34,804 bases of DNA from SAT2750 sp964476375 (GTDB lineage: Bacteria; Planctomycetota; Planctomycetia; Pirellulales; Pirellulaceae), in the NCBI GenBank assembly GCA_964476375.1, contig CAYYZW010000253.1, forward strand, positions 1-34,804, read 5' to 3'. Under the pieces are notes generated by a model, which was given only the letters and a program-made list of their open reading frames with translations, was not told the origin of the DNA and made no database searches. A program made the translations under genes and the position numbers. Shown here piece by piece: positions 7,555 through 16,489 of this stretch (position 1 is its first letter; each line of letters starts with the position of its first letter).

Positions 7555-9279
7555 ATGGCCGAGCAGTATGATCCTCCATCTCCAGGGCAGCCGGCAGGAG
7601 AAGGCCAGGCGGCAGCAGGAGAACAACCGGTTGAAATTGCGCCAGTCGAACTGCAGCCTGTGGATCCTTCTGCTGCTCCGGAGGCCGACCCATCAGTTGC
7701 TGTTGCACCGCCCGATGCCCAGCCCACTCCCAGCGAGTCGACGGCCCCTGCCGATGAGCCGCCGGAGGACAATGAGCCAGCACGTCCAGGCCACAGTTTT
7801 ATGATCATGAAGACCGTCCCCAGCTGGCTTGTCAGCCTGGTCGTGCATACGGTGATCCTGATCGTGCTTGGCTACCTGGTTCTGGAAGGGAAAAAGGAAG
7901 AACGCCTGGTCATTAACTCGAACATCTCCGACGTGCTGGATGAGGAATTCGTCGAGCCGCTGGACGAACCGATCGATGAACCGATCGATGTCGAGGTCGA
8001 CCTGAATACCCCGGTCGCGGTGGAAGCCGAACCGGTAACGGAAGTTCAGCCCATCGACGTGGCAGATGATATCGAGGCACCGGCAGCGGAGATCGAGTTC
8101 ACCGACTTTGCGAACCGTGTTGCCCCCAAGGCGGACCTGACCGAGCGGGTCAGTAATGTGACGGGGACCGGTTTTGAAGGCCGGGGAGCTGCAGCCCGCG
8201 GCCAGATGATGGCGGACAATGGAGGGACGAAAGAAAGTGACGACGCCGTGCGGAATGCCCTTGACTGGATCATGCGGCACCAGTTGCCGGACGGTGGATG
8301 GAGTTTTAACCACACGATCGGGCCTGGAAATCGCTCCACCAGTAATCCTGGTGACAAGGCAGAGGCTCGTAACGGGGCAACCGCCATGGCGCTGCTGCCG
8401 TTCTTGGGGTACGGCATCATTCCGACCAAGGAGATGCTCAAGAGCAAGGACCAGAAAACACGCGAGTGGGCGAACTGCGTGGAACGAGGAATTCACTTCC
8501 TGACCTATGTGCAGCCCCAGAACGGGAAGGTGAAAATTGCCAACGGGATGGCCGACTACACCGATTCCGGAGGCCGGATGTACTCGCATGGCCTCTGCGC
8601 GATCACGCTCTGCGAAGCCTACGGGATGACGCATCGCAAGGATTACATGCCGTTTGCCCAGATGTCGCTGAACTTTATTGTCTACGCCCAGGATCCGGTC
8701 GGGGGTGGTTGGCGATACCGGCCCCGTGAAGCGGGGGATACCTCGGTGGTGGGCTGGCAGGTGATGGCACTCAAGAGTGGCCACATGGCCTACCTCAAGG
8801 TTCCGCCGGCAACGGTCAAGGGAGCCTATGTCTTCCTCGATTCCGTCCAGGCGAACAGTGGTGCGAGCTATGGGTACACGACCCCGGGTGCCGGCGATGC
8901 GACCAGCGCGGTCGGCCTGCTCTGCAGGATGTACCTTGGCTGGAAGAAGGATAACGGGGCGCTTCAGCGCGGCGTGGCCACGTTTGACAAGAAGGGCCCC
9001 TCCAACAACATGTATTTCAACTACTATGCAACCCAGATCATGCGCCACTATGGAGGGGATGAGTGGGAAAAGTGGAATACTGTCATGCGTGACAAGATGG
9101 TCAACTCGCAGTCCAAGGCAGGCGCGGACAAGGGAAGCTGGTTTATCGGGGGAGACCATGGTGCCAGGTCCGGTGGTCGTCTCTACTGTACTTCCATGGC
9201 GACCATGATCCTGGAAGTCTATTACCGGCACATGCCGCTCTTTAAACAGGATGCGGCCGAGGACGACTTCCCCCTCTAG
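7555..9279 (+). CDS. Membrane-anchored squalene-cyclase/prenyltransferase-repeat protein
   Basis: 574 residues. Residues 1-80 are Pro/Ala/Glu-rich and disordered, with a single transmembrane segment at about 91-111 (WLVSLVVHTVILIVLGYLVL). An acidic stretch rich in Glu, Pro and Asp follows (about 120-190). From about 235 to the end is an alpha/alpha-barrel domain with QW-like repeats: DWIMRHQLPDGGWSFNH, then QDPVGGGWRYRPREAGDTSV and GWQVMALKSGH. This fold is that of squalene-hopene cyclases and prenyltransferase beta subunits. No DxDD cyclase acid motif is evident, so cyclase activity is unlikely. Such proteins are common in planctomycetes and uncharacterised. The N-terminal layout resembles TonB-like or MotA-TolQ-linked anchors, but that is only a shape. 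A five-base AGGAG sits 7 bases before the ATG. Confidence 0.8.
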   Translation: MAEQYDPPSPGQPAGEGQAAAGEQPVEIAPVELQPVDPSAAPEADPSVAVAPPDAQPTPSESTAPADEPPEDNEPARPGHSFMIMKTVPSWLVSLVVHTVILIVLGYLVLEGKKEERLVINSNISDVLDEEFVEPLDEPIDEPIDVEVDLNTPVAVEAEPVTEVQPIDVADDIEAPAAEIEFTDFANRVAPKADLTERVSNVTGTGFEGRGAAARGQMMADNGGTKESDDAVRNALDWIMRHQLPDGGWSFNHTIGPGNRSTSNPGDKAEARNGATAMALLPFLGYGIIPTKEMLKSKDQKTREWANCVERGIHFLTYVQPQNGKVKIANGMADYTDSGGRMYSHGLCAITLCEAYGMTHRKDYMPFAQMSLNFIVYAQDPVGGGWRYRPREAGDTSVVGWQVMALKSGHMAYLKVPPATVKGAYVFLDSVQANSGASYGYTTPGAGDATSAVGLLCRMYLGWKKDNGALQRGVATFDKKGPSNNMYFNYYATQIMRHYGGDEWEKWNTVMRDKMVNSQSKAGADKGSWFIGGDHGARSGGRLYCTSMATMILEVYYRHMPLFKQDAAEDDFPL

Positions 9280-9296
9280 TTAGAGGCTTGAGGTTC

Positions 9297-10061
9297 GTGA
9301 AGTCCGATATCGACCTTTCATCTTTTCCTGTCCGCGTCATTCCAGTCATCGATCTGAAAGACGGCCTTGTCGTACGGGGTGTCGCCGGTCAGCGGGAGCA
9401 ATACCAGCCGGTCAAGAGTCTGCTGACCGAGGGAGCTGAACCGGGAGATATTGCCCAGGCACTGGCGTGCTCCTTTTCGGCGAAGGAGATCTACGTTGCC
9501 GACCTGGATGCCATCGAGGGGGGGGAGCCGGACCGGGATTCCCTGGTGCAGATAGCCGCTTCCGGGGTGACCGCCTGGATCGATGCCGGCACTGGGACAC
9601 CCGAAAGGTGCCGGTATTTAATGGATCTGCTTGGGGAGATCCCGCTCGATGCGAGGCTGATCGTGGGGCTTGAATCGGTCGGCTCACCCCGGCAGCTGGC
9701 AGCCTGCCTGGAGGTGATCGATCCTTCACGGGCCATATTCAGCCTGGACCTTCAGCAGGGGAGACCACTCGACACGAAGGGTCACTGGCCCGCGGCACCC
9801 GGCGAGATTGCCGAGCTGGCGATCGCCGCCGGTTTTTCGAGACTGATCGTACTGGACCTTGCCGGGGTTGGCATGGGAGACGGGATTCCCACGCTGGCGC
9901 TCTGCAGGCAGCTGAGTGGCGACTACCCGGACGTGGAGTGGATTTCCGGCGGGGGGGTGCGGGGCAGCAAGGACCTGGAAGCGATGGGACAGCATGGCAT
10001 CTCGGCCGCCCTGGTCGCCTCGGCGCTGCATGATGGAAGGCTGCCTGTCAGGGATTCCTGA
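9297..10061 (+). CDS. HisA/HisF-related TIM-barrel protein
   Basis: 254 residues of the hisA/hisF-related family found in methanogens, methylotrophs and planctomycetes, distinct from histidine-pathway HisA. The start of the barrel is VIPVIDLKDGLVVRGVAGQR, with the first catalytic-type Asp (VIDL). The second Asp is in IFSLDLQQGR. Phosphate-binding segments are LIVLDLAGVGMGDG and WISGGGVRG. In organisms with tetrahydromethanopterin C1 enzymes this family is linked to that cofactor pathway; I infer such a role here without proof. GTG at 9297 is preferred because AGAGG (9282-9286) lies 10 bases upstream. TTG at 9288 is possible. The 3' end overlaps the opposite-strand crotonase gene by 14 bases. 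Confidence 0.8.
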   Translation: MKSDIDLSSFPVRVIPVIDLKDGLVVRGVAGQREQYQPVKSLLTEGAEPGDIAQALACSFSAKEIYVADLDAIEGGEPDRDSLVQIAASGVTAWIDAGTGTPERCRYLMDLLGEIPLDARLIVGLESVGSPRQLAACLEVIDPSRAIFSLDLQQGRPLDTKGHWPAAPGEIAELAIAAGFSRLIVLDLAGVGMGDGIPTLALCRQLSGDYPDVEWISGGGVRGSKDLEAMGQHGISAALVASALHDGRLPVRDS

Positions 10062-10821
10062 CCGCCAGCCATTTTTCCAGTGCCTGCTGGGCCGACTCGG
10101 TTGTGCGGGCGGTTGCCATCAGTGCCGCGCCCACCGACATCTCGGTCGAGAGCGACTCGCCCAGTGCCTCGTTCAGCAGCCGCTTGGTCATCGTGATCGC
10201 CTCCGGCACCAGCTCTCCCATCTCGCCGGCCAGCTCGTGGGCCCTCGCCCAGACCAGGTCATCCCCGACCACTTCATGGGCAAGTCCCTGTTGGAGTAGT
10301 TCGCCGGCGGCCAGGGGCTGGCCTCCCAGGAGCAGCCGGGCTGCCCGTGCCGCCCCGACCCGGAAACGCACCAGCGGTGCTGAAACGCCTGCTACCAGGC
10401 CGAGAGTGACCTCGGGAAAACCAAGCGATGCGGACTGGGCCGAAACCACCAGGTCACAGGCAAGCACCAGCCCGGCGGCCGTTCCCCGGGCAGGACCGTT
10501 CAGCGCGGCGATGATCGGCTTGGGGAAACGGAGCATCGAGACCAGCACCTGCTGGTAACTGGCCGCGTCTGCCTGCCACTGGAAATCCGAGTCCTCCTCA
10601 CGGCGCGTTTCCTCCAGTTCCACCAGGTCGGTCCCGGCGGAAAAGACCGTCCCGCTTCCGGTCAGGATGACAGCCCGGACGCTCTGCTGCTGGTGCAGGT
10701 CCTCCAGGGCGGCCTTGAGCTGTTCCAGTCCATAGCGGGTGATCGCATTGGCGTGTCCCGGACGGTCAAGGATGATCGTGCCACTGGGAGGGTCCACGCG
10801 GATCTCGACAAGTGATTTCAT
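10048..10821 (-). CDS. Enoyl-CoA hydratase/isomerase (crotonase) family protein
   Basis: 257 residues, typical crotonase length. The oxyanion-hole segments are VFSAGTDLVELEE and ALNGPARGTAAGLVLACDLV. The acid/base region LGFPEVTLGLVAG keeps the second Glu of the hydratases (FPE), but the first catalytic Glu is replaced (GTAAG), so hydratase activity is uncertain and isomerase or another acyl-CoA reaction is possible. The C-terminal helices end normally. The start overlaps the stop of the SGNH hydrolase gene by 4 bases (ATGA), so they are co-translated. Confidence 0.88.
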   Translation of the reverse strand: MKSLVEIRVDPPSGTIILDRPGHANAITRYGLEQLKAALEDLHQQQSVRAVILTGSGTVFSAGTDLVELEETRREEDSDFQWQADAASYQQVLVSMLRFPKPIIAALNGPARGTAAGLVLACDLVVSAQSASLGFPEVTLGLVAGVSAPLVRFRVGAARAARLLLGGQPLAAGELLQQGLAHEVVGDDLVWARAHELAGEMGELVPEAITMTKRLLNEALGESLSTEMSVGAALMATARTTESAQQALEKWLAVRNP

Positions 10822-12347
10822 GGTTTTTCTTTTCTCGGCGGCAGGTTGTCAACGGACTGGCGGTCCTTCTCGATCAACAGGTCAATTCTTCCGGACAGGC
10901 CCTGGGTCCACATTCTCAGGCCCTCCAGCCGTTTCCGCCCCTGCGAAAAATAGACCTCGTCGAGGGTTGCCAGGTGCCCGCGCCGGCGTTCTCCCCGCCG
11001 CTCTTCCCAGCCTTCCGTGAGCGTGACCATCTTCATGGTGACCATCTTCCGGACCAGGTAATCGGCGATCCACTGGTGCCCCTCCAGTGACGGGTGTACA
11101 TGATCGACCAGTTGAGGCCGGCCGACAATCCCAGGAGAGATGCGGCGGGTGAATTCTCTGCGTGCATCCACGAGTGGCACCTCCTGGTGCTGCGCGATTT
11201 CCAAGAGAAGGTCATGCATCGGTTCGAGCATCCGCAGCGGACAGAGATCCTCGTCCTTGGCCTGCACGAACAACTCGTGTGCCCTGGCCGTGTTTCCCCC
11301 GGCTTCCAGGATACGGGCTTTGAGGTAAATCGCATCGGCGCGGCGCGGGGCGAGTGCCAGCAGCTGGTCGAGCAACTCAAGTCGTTGCCGGGCCTGGAGG
11401 GATGGGTCGTCGGTAGCGGACTCCAGCAGGTGTTGGCACTGCTGGAGTTGTTCGGGTGAAAGCCGGTCATCAAAAGTGGACTTGAAGGGAGGGCTGTCGC
11501 GGAGATCTTCTACCGGGTTGACCAGCAGCAGGGGGACCTTCGCCTCCCCGGCCAGGTGGATCATTCGTCGCAGGTTGAGTCCAAAATGGTCAATGACCTG
11601 CTGTTGCCAGTCATCGTCTCGCTGGTAAAGTCCCAGGCCTCCCTCCTCGTCAAGCTGTGCCTGGACCTCGCCGGGGAGTGTTTGTAGCTGGAAGGAGTCT
11701 CTGGTCTCCCCCTTCAGTGCCAGCCAGCCACGGCGCAGCAGGGCCACGGTGCGGACGTGGCTGGCCGCCTTCTGGCTGGCTCGAGTCAGGCCCGACGGCT
11801 GACGGTAATCCCCGTAACTGCGATCTTCCAGGAACTCGTTGTGGCCGGTGTAGAGAATGACCAGGTCCGGGTTGTGAGCAAGGACTTCCTCCAGGATCGG
11901 GACAAGTCGATAGCTCGCGTACGAGACCCCTCCACAATTGACCACCTCCCACTGCCGTGATGGTTCTGCGGCCTGCAGGCTCAGCTCGAGCCACGTGCTG
12001 AATGCCGTGGGAGGCTGGTAGGGTCGCCCCTGGACGGTGGAACCCCCCAGGCAGAAAATACGAAAGGCGTCGGGGGCTTTATGGGCATGAATCCCGGACT
12101 CGGCAAAGAAGGCCCGGCGACTCTCGGCGATGACATAACGCTGCCGCTGGGCGTCCAGTTCAAAAAGCGGCTCGACCTTCTCAAAAGCAATCCAGGGGTC
12201 GTACAGCTCATCCGGGGCAGGGAGCCCGGCCAGCCCCAGCGCCATTTCGAGAAGGAGTAGTGGGAGCAGCCCGATGAGGACTGCTCCAATTCGAAACGAC
12301 CATTTTCGACGGTGCCGGTCAGCCATGAGGAAGTTTGTTACGTCCAA
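10818..12347 (-). CDS. Membrane-anchored SGNH/GDSL hydrolase with TPR-like insert
   Basis: 509 residues. One N-terminal membrane anchor at about 17-41. SGNH block I is LGGSTVQG with nucleophile S103. Block III is the GHNEFLED segment, and the C-terminal catalytic D/H block is DHVHPSLEGHQW. Between blocks III and V lies a helical repeat resembling a tetratricopeptide pair (LELLDQLLALAPRRADAIYL and following), which is not part of the basic SGNH fold. It probably acts in the periplasm as an esterase or acetyl/acyl-transfer enzyme on envelope polysaccharide; the substrate is unknown. It is the first gene of a pair with the crotonase. Confidence 0.85.
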   Translation of the reverse strand: MDVTNFLMADRHRRKWSFRIGAVLIGLLPLLLLEMALGLAGLPAPDELYDPWIAFEKVEPLFELDAQRQRYVIAESRRAFFAESGIHAHKAPDAFRIFCLGGSTVQGRPYQPPTAFSTWLELSLQAAEPSRQWEVVNCGGVSYASYRLVPILEEVLAHNPDLVILYTGHNEFLEDRSYGDYRQPSGLTRASQKAASHVRTVALLRRGWLALKGETRDSFQLQTLPGEVQAQLDEEGGLGLYQRDDDWQQQVIDHFGLNLRRMIHLAGEAKVPLLLVNPVEDLRDSPPFKSTFDDRLSPEQLQQCQHLLESATDDPSLQARQRLELLDQLLALAPRRADAIYLKARILEAGGNTARAHELFVQAKDEDLCPLRMLEPMHDLLLEIAQHQEVPLVDARREFTRRISPGIVGRPQLVDHVHPSLEGHQWIADYLVRKMVTMKMVTLTEGWEERRGERRRGHLATLDEVYFSQGRKRLEGLRMWTQGLSGRIDLLIEKDRQSVDNLPPRKEKP

Positions 12348-12457
12348 GCGATGGAGGGAAGCACGCAGACCTGAGGTTTCAGCCTGCTTCTACGGTTATA
12401 CCGCGCCCGGCAGCCGGGGATTGCGATACGACCCACTTCCACTGGAAACTATCGTCA

Positions 12458-12486
12458 TTGAACTTCGACCGGTAAACCGATATTCT
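12458..12486 (+). promoter_or_regulatory. Candidate sigma-70 promoter for the DUF1501 gene
   Basis: TTGAAC (12458-12463), a 17-base spacer and TATTCT (12481-12486). It lies 46 bases before the ATG at 12533, which has GAGGTG at 12522-12527 as a ribosome binding site. This spacing supports 12533 over 12611 as the start. Confidence 0.45.
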
Positions 12487-12532
12487 GAATAGCAGAGAAG
12501 CGGACTCCAGCAGTTTTTTTCGAGGTGTATCG

Positions 12533-13990
12533 ATGTCTCGTTGCCCTGTCTTCCAGCATGGCGAGCATGCTTTCACTGGCCTTCATGGCCGGCAGCGCGA
12601 AGGCCTGACGATGCTTGACCGTCGGGGTATGCTCAAGGCTGGTTTCGCTGGCCTGGCCGGACTCTCCCTCCCCGGCCTGCTCCGACAGCGGGCTGAGGCG
12701 GCAGCACGCGGCCGTACCATGGGGACCGGCAAGAGCGTCATCCTGCTCTGGCTGGCGGGTGGCCCGAGCCACCTGGACACATGGGATCCGAAGCCGGATC
12801 GTCCCTATGAAAACCGGGGGCCCTTTGGCGTGACCCAGACGTCCCTGCCTGGAATCCAGATCTGAGAAACCCAGCCAAAGAAGGCCCGGATCATGGATCA
12901 GATTACGACGATCCGTTCGGTGGACTGTCGCAAGAGCAACCACGAACCGAACATGGTGATGCAGACAGGGAACCGTGACTCGGCTCCCCGGGTCAGTCCC
13001 AAGGGGTACAAGTGGCCGTCGATCGGGTCGGTGGTGGCCAAGGCCCATGGTGCAAACCATCCAGGCATGCCGGCCTATGCTGCTTTTCAGCGGAGCAAGT
13101 CCCACATTGCTTATGCCGGCTACCTGGGCAAGCAATACGATCCATTCATGGCCCAGAAAGCCACCCGCTTACCGGTCCTGGACCTGGTTGGCAAGGAGAC
13201 CGGTAACACGTCGGGTGCCGACATGTTCCAGATGCCATCCGGTTTGACGTTTGACCGAATCCAGAACCGGAGGACGTTGCTTGAAGATTTTGATCGTATC
13301 AAGCAGGCACTCGACCTGAACGGGTCGATGGAAGCGATGGATTACTATCACCAGCAGGCAGCGGACATGGTGCTGGGTCGCCGGGCACAGCGCGCATTTG
13401 ACCTCTCGCTCGAGGACGAGAAAACCCGTGAGAGGTATGGCCCGCACCTCTGGTCCCAGCAGGTCCTGCTGGCTCGCCGACTGGTGGAAGCGGGAGTCGC
13501 CTTTGTCACGCTGGACCTGAGTTATCATACTGCCTCGGGTACCTGGGATAACCATGGTATCCCGGGAGGGGTTTACGGGGGTATCTCCAAGGGCCTGGGG
13601 CCCCTGCTCCCGCTGTTTGACCATTTCTACACGACCCTGCTGGAAGATCTGGGGCAGCGAGGGCTGCTCGACGATACCCTGGTCATTGCCATGGGGGAAT
13701 TTGGTCGCACGCCGAATATTGGTACACAGGAGAGCATCGATGGCCGGAACCACTGGCCGGTGGTGATGTCCATGCTGCTGGCCGGCGGCGGGCTTCGCCA
13801 TGGCCAGGTGATAGGTGCTAGCGAACGTGACGGGAGTGATATCCATAGCCGCCCGGTGACACCGGGAGACCTGGCTGCCACCATCTACCGGCATTTCGAC
13901 GTGCCGCTCGATACGACCTACGAGGACCCCAACGGGCGTCCGCACTACGTTGTCCAGGAGGGCGGAAAGCCCCTCAGGGAGCTTTTCTAG
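12533..13990 (+). CDS. DUF1501 protein with in-frame UGA (putative selenocysteine 111)
   Basis: 485 residues when UGA at 12863-12865 is read through; the frame is open on both sides to TAG at 13988. A twin-arginine leader (DRRGMLKAGFAGLAGLSLP, residues 29-47) predicts Tat export. The DUF1501 landmarks are LLWLAGGPSHLDTWDPKP (about 71-88), SLPGIQI-U-ETQPK (UGA at 111), IRSVDCRKSNHEPN, WDNHG, MGEFGRTP and GRNHWP, the last three carrying the metal-ligand His/Asp residues of this alkaline-phosphatase-superfamily relative. From memory, relatives have Cys or Ser at the UGA position (GIQI-C-EHLP). DUF1501 function is unknown; members are often encoded beside haem-bearing planctomycete proteins. ATG at 12611 is an alternative start. 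A caller that stops at UGA gives two fragments (110 aa, and 365 aa from 12893). Confidence 0.8.
12887..12915 (+). promoter_or_regulatory. Candidate SECIS-like hairpin in the DUF1501 gene
   Basis: Perfect 6-bp stem CGGATC (12887-12892) with GATCCG (12910-12915), loop of 17 bases starting 27 bases after the UGA. An inner GATC/GATC pairing is also possible. The loop is larger than usual for bacterial SECIS, so this is the weakest of the three candidates. Confidence 0.25.
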
Positions 13991-14007
13991 CAGCTTCCCT
14001 GTCCTGC

Positions 14008-14076
14008 GGTCGTAACGGTTCCTCCAGTGAACAGACTTGCTAACCGCTACAACCGTCACGAGGTAACCGTCTCGTG
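14008..14076. repeat. Two adjacent inverted repeats in an intergenic gap
   Basis: GGTCGTAACGGTT (14008-14020) pairs with AACCGCTACAACC (14042-14054) at 11 of 13 positions. Next to it CACGAG (14057-14062) pairs with CTCGTG (14071-14076). They sit between the DUF1501 stop and the protease start. No T run follows, so they may be mRNA-end hairpins or a protein site rather than an intrinsic terminator. The rest of the 222-base gap shows nothing recognisable. Confidence 0.35.
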
Positions 14077-14212
14077 GTGTGTCATTCCACTGGTGCCTGT
14101 TGTGAAGCTTTTCTCACTCGTTCCGATGGGCAGTTCCGGCGTCACTTCCAGCAGCTGGATTGGTCGATCCTGAATAACAGACGGATGTTGTGAATCCCAT
14201 GCTTGTTTCACG

Positions 14213-15409
14213 ATGGACCAGTTCATGTTGAACGGAACCCGGAAAGACGCGACCCCTGAATTGCCTGCCAGGTGCCCGCTGGTGGGAGAGGGGAGATGGT
14301 GCGTTCTGCGGTCGCTGTTAAGCCTGCTTCTGCTGGTCGTTCTTCCGGCACCGGGGGAGGCTGCGGATTCCCTCTTTCATTCGTCGCAGCAGACCATTTC
14401 CCGGACTCCCCATCCGGCAGTGGTGCGAATCCTCTCACTGGAAAAATCGGGCACATCCTATGGATCCGGGTCCCTGGTGGCGAAAGAGGGGTCTTACGGG
14501 ATCGTGGTCACCAACTGGCACGTGGTGCGTGACGTGGATGGTGAAATCCTGGTGACCTTTCCAGGGGGGTTCCGGTCGACCGCCAAGATCCTCAGGACAG
14601 ACCACACCTGGGACCTGGCCGCACTGCTGGTATGGAGTCCGAAGACGGTCCGTGTCCTTCCCCTCGCCCGCCAGTTACCCAGGCCTGGTGATCCACTGGC
14701 GATCGCGGGTTACGGATCCGGTTCCTTTCGGGCGGTGGCGGGTACCTGCAAGCAGTATGTTGCTCCCGGTGCCAACCTTCCCAGCGAGATGATCGAAATG
14801 TCGGCAGTTGCCAGGCAGGGGGACTCGGGCGGCCCGATCCTCAACCAGGATGGAGAACTGGCCGGTGTCCTGTTTGGAGCTGGCTGGCGTTCCACCTCCG
14901 GAAGCCACGTCCGGCGGGTCAAGGCGTTTCTCGAACCGGTGCTGAAGGAATTCACCAGCAGTCCGTCCCAGCTGGCCGAGCGTAGCCAGTTACCCTCCTA
15001 CCGCTGGCAGCAGACAGGTTCCCCCCGGCCCCTCCAGCAGGACAGGAAAAAAAGCGGGGCAGAGAAAGAAACAACAGGACCTGCAAAACCACTGGTGGAT
15101 GAGATGGGGGACGGACAGGATCTGGTCGCGGCCACGCCACTCGTTCCGCCAGCCCCTTCCAGGCCACAGCCACCAATCCCCTCTGACCGGACTATCGCCT
15201 CGCAGACCACGCCGGTTTCCAGCGGCCATCCACCGGATTCGATTGTCCCTGGCGTTGAGAAACAGCTGGTAGTGGAAAATTCATCACCGCTGCAGCAGAC
15301 CATCCACTGGAAGGACCTGCTTGGTCATACCTGGCTGCAGCAGCTCAAGTCCCTGCTGGCAGCCATCGGCGCACTCACGATCCTCGTGCAACTGGCACGC
15401 CGCTCATGA
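14213..15409 (+). CDS. Secreted trypsin-like serine protease (S1 family) with C-terminal membrane segment
   Basis: 398 residues. N-terminal signal around 31-51 (VLRSLLSLLLLVVLPAPGEA). The catalytic triad reads H103 in VTNWHVV, D134 in HTWDLAALLV and S205 in RQGDSGGP, so the enzyme appears active. The chymotrypsin-like domain spans about 65-245. No PDZ domain follows, unlike HtrA/DegP. Instead there is a Pro/Ser-rich linker (about 250-365) and a final hydrophobic helix with Arg at the end (LLAAIGALTILVQLARRS), suggesting a C-terminal membrane anchor. The preceding ATG has no strong ribosome binding site; ATG at 14225 is a possible start. The substrate is unknown. Confidence 0.87.
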   Translation: MDQFMLNGTRKDATPELPARCPLVGEGRWCVLRSLLSLLLLVVLPAPGEAADSLFHSSQQTISRTPHPAVVRILSLEKSGTSYGSGSLVAKEGSYGIVVTNWHVVRDVDGEILVTFPGGFRSTAKILRTDHTWDLAALLVWSPKTVRVLPLARQLPRPGDPLAIAGYGSGSFRAVAGTCKQYVAPGANLPSEMIEMSAVARQGDSGGPILNQDGELAGVLFGAGWRSTSGSHVRRVKAFLEPVLKEFTSSPSQLAERSQLPSYRWQQTGSPRPLQQDRKKSGAEKETTGPAKPLVDEMGDGQDLVAATPLVPPAPSRPQPPIPSDRTIASQTTPVSSGHPPDSIVPGVEKQLVVENSSPLQQTIHWKDLLGHTWLQQLKSLLAAIGALTILVQLARRS

Positions 15410-15481
15410 GTTGCCAGCGGCGGTAAATGCGTTAAAACTGAAGGCTTGTTGTTCTTCCTCGATCCTTGCTGGTCCAGCCCG

Positions 15482-16411
15482 ATGCCGACTCGCCGCCATT
15501 TTCTCGCCGGCACAATAAGTTCGCTTGTCCTTGCACGGACCCGGCCAGTCCTGGCTGCCCGTCGTCGCCGGGCCATGCTTCTCGGGTTCGGTACTTACGG
15601 AACCCGGGGCCTGTCCACCGAGGAAGCGATCCGCCTGATTGCTGGCAGGGGGTATGATGCGATCGAGCTGACGGTGAATGCCGGCTGGGATGCGTCCCCC
15701 GAAAGGATGTCGCCCGATCGACGAAAAGAAATTCGGGAACTGCTGGCAGAAAGCGGGCTGGAGTTGACCTCCCTGATGGAGAGCATCAATCCCTCCGCCG
15801 ATGATGTCCAGGAGCAGAAAAACCTGGACCGTCTGCGCCGCAGTGCCGAACTGGGACGTCAGCTTGGCGGCGGCCATCCTCCCCAGATCCAGACGGTACT
15901 GGGTGGGGGGAGCTGGGAAGAACGCCGCCAGATGTTCGTGGACCGCCTGGGTGCCTGGGCCGAACTGGCCAGGGAGGCAGGAACGGTGGTCTCGATCAAG
16001 CCGCACCGTGGCGGGGCGATGTCGCGACCGTCCCAGGCAGTATGGATTTTCGAGCAACTGGGAAACCCCCGCTGGCTGCGAATGGTCTATGATTTTAGCC
16101 ACTATATTTTCCGGGACATGCAGCTGGAGGAGACGATCCGTCAGTCCGCTCGCTATACCAACCAGGTCGTGGTCAAGGACACGATTCGGACGGCGGACGG
16201 GGGAACCACCTTTGTTCTGCCCGGGGAAAGTGGCAACATTGATTATCCACGGCTGCTCCGGCTCTTCCATCGTCAGGGGTACCGGGGGGATGTGAGCTGT
16301 GAGGTGAGTAGCGCGGTCTGGCGTCAGGAGGGCTATGATCCACGCGTGGCTGTCCAGACCTGCTACCGGAACATGTCGGCTGCCTTCCAGGCCGCTGGGA
16401 TACGGCGGTGA
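15482..16411 (+). CDS. Secreted sugar phosphate isomerase/epimerase-like TIM-barrel protein
   Basis: 309 residues from ATG at 15482. Twin Arg (MPTRRHFLAGTISSLVLA) marks a Tat or Sec leader. The rest is a xylose-isomerase-like (AP endonuclease 2) barrel, with metal-ligand positions expected in SLMESINPS, SIKPHRGG, MVYDFSHYI, VVVKDTIR and VSCEVSS. Exported members are common in planctomycetes and are thought to act on sugars, though the reaction is unproven. A TTG start at 15446 is open but would place extra residues before the leader, so I prefer 15482. Confidence 0.85.
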   Translation: MPTRRHFLAGTISSLVLARTRPVLAARRRRAMLLGFGTYGTRGLSTEEAIRLIAGRGYDAIELTVNAGWDASPERMSPDRRKEIRELLAESGLELTSLMESINPSADDVQEQKNLDRLRRSAELGRQLGGGHPPQIQTVLGGGSWEERRQMFVDRLGAWAELAREAGTVVSIKPHRGGAMSRPSQAVWIFEQLGNPRWLRMVYDFSHYIFRDMQLEETIRQSARYTNQVVVKDTIRTADGGTTFVLPGESGNIDYPRLLRLFHRQGYRGDVSCEVSSAVWRQEGYDPRVAVQTCYRNMSAAFQAAGIRR

Positions 16412-16441
16412 AGGAAATAACAGGAAGTGATCTGAATCCGC

Positions 16442-16447
16442 TATAAT
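16442..16447 (+). promoter_or_regulatory. Promoter -10 element (CGCTATAAT)
   Basis: A perfect TATAAT preceded by CGC (16439-16441), 42 bases upstream of the PA14/haem gene start. No good -35 is present. It shares CGCTATAAT with the site at 7488-7496. Confidence 0.5.
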
Positions 16448-16489
16448 TGCCCAGCAGAGCCTGTTTCTCCCTGCGGATAATGACCTGTG

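Noticed and set aside
1574..10061. UGA reassigned to an amino acid genome-wide
   Set aside because: UGA ends several intact genes here (sulfatase, sulfite-oxidase-like, recJ, pcm, hisA-like) at natural family lengths.
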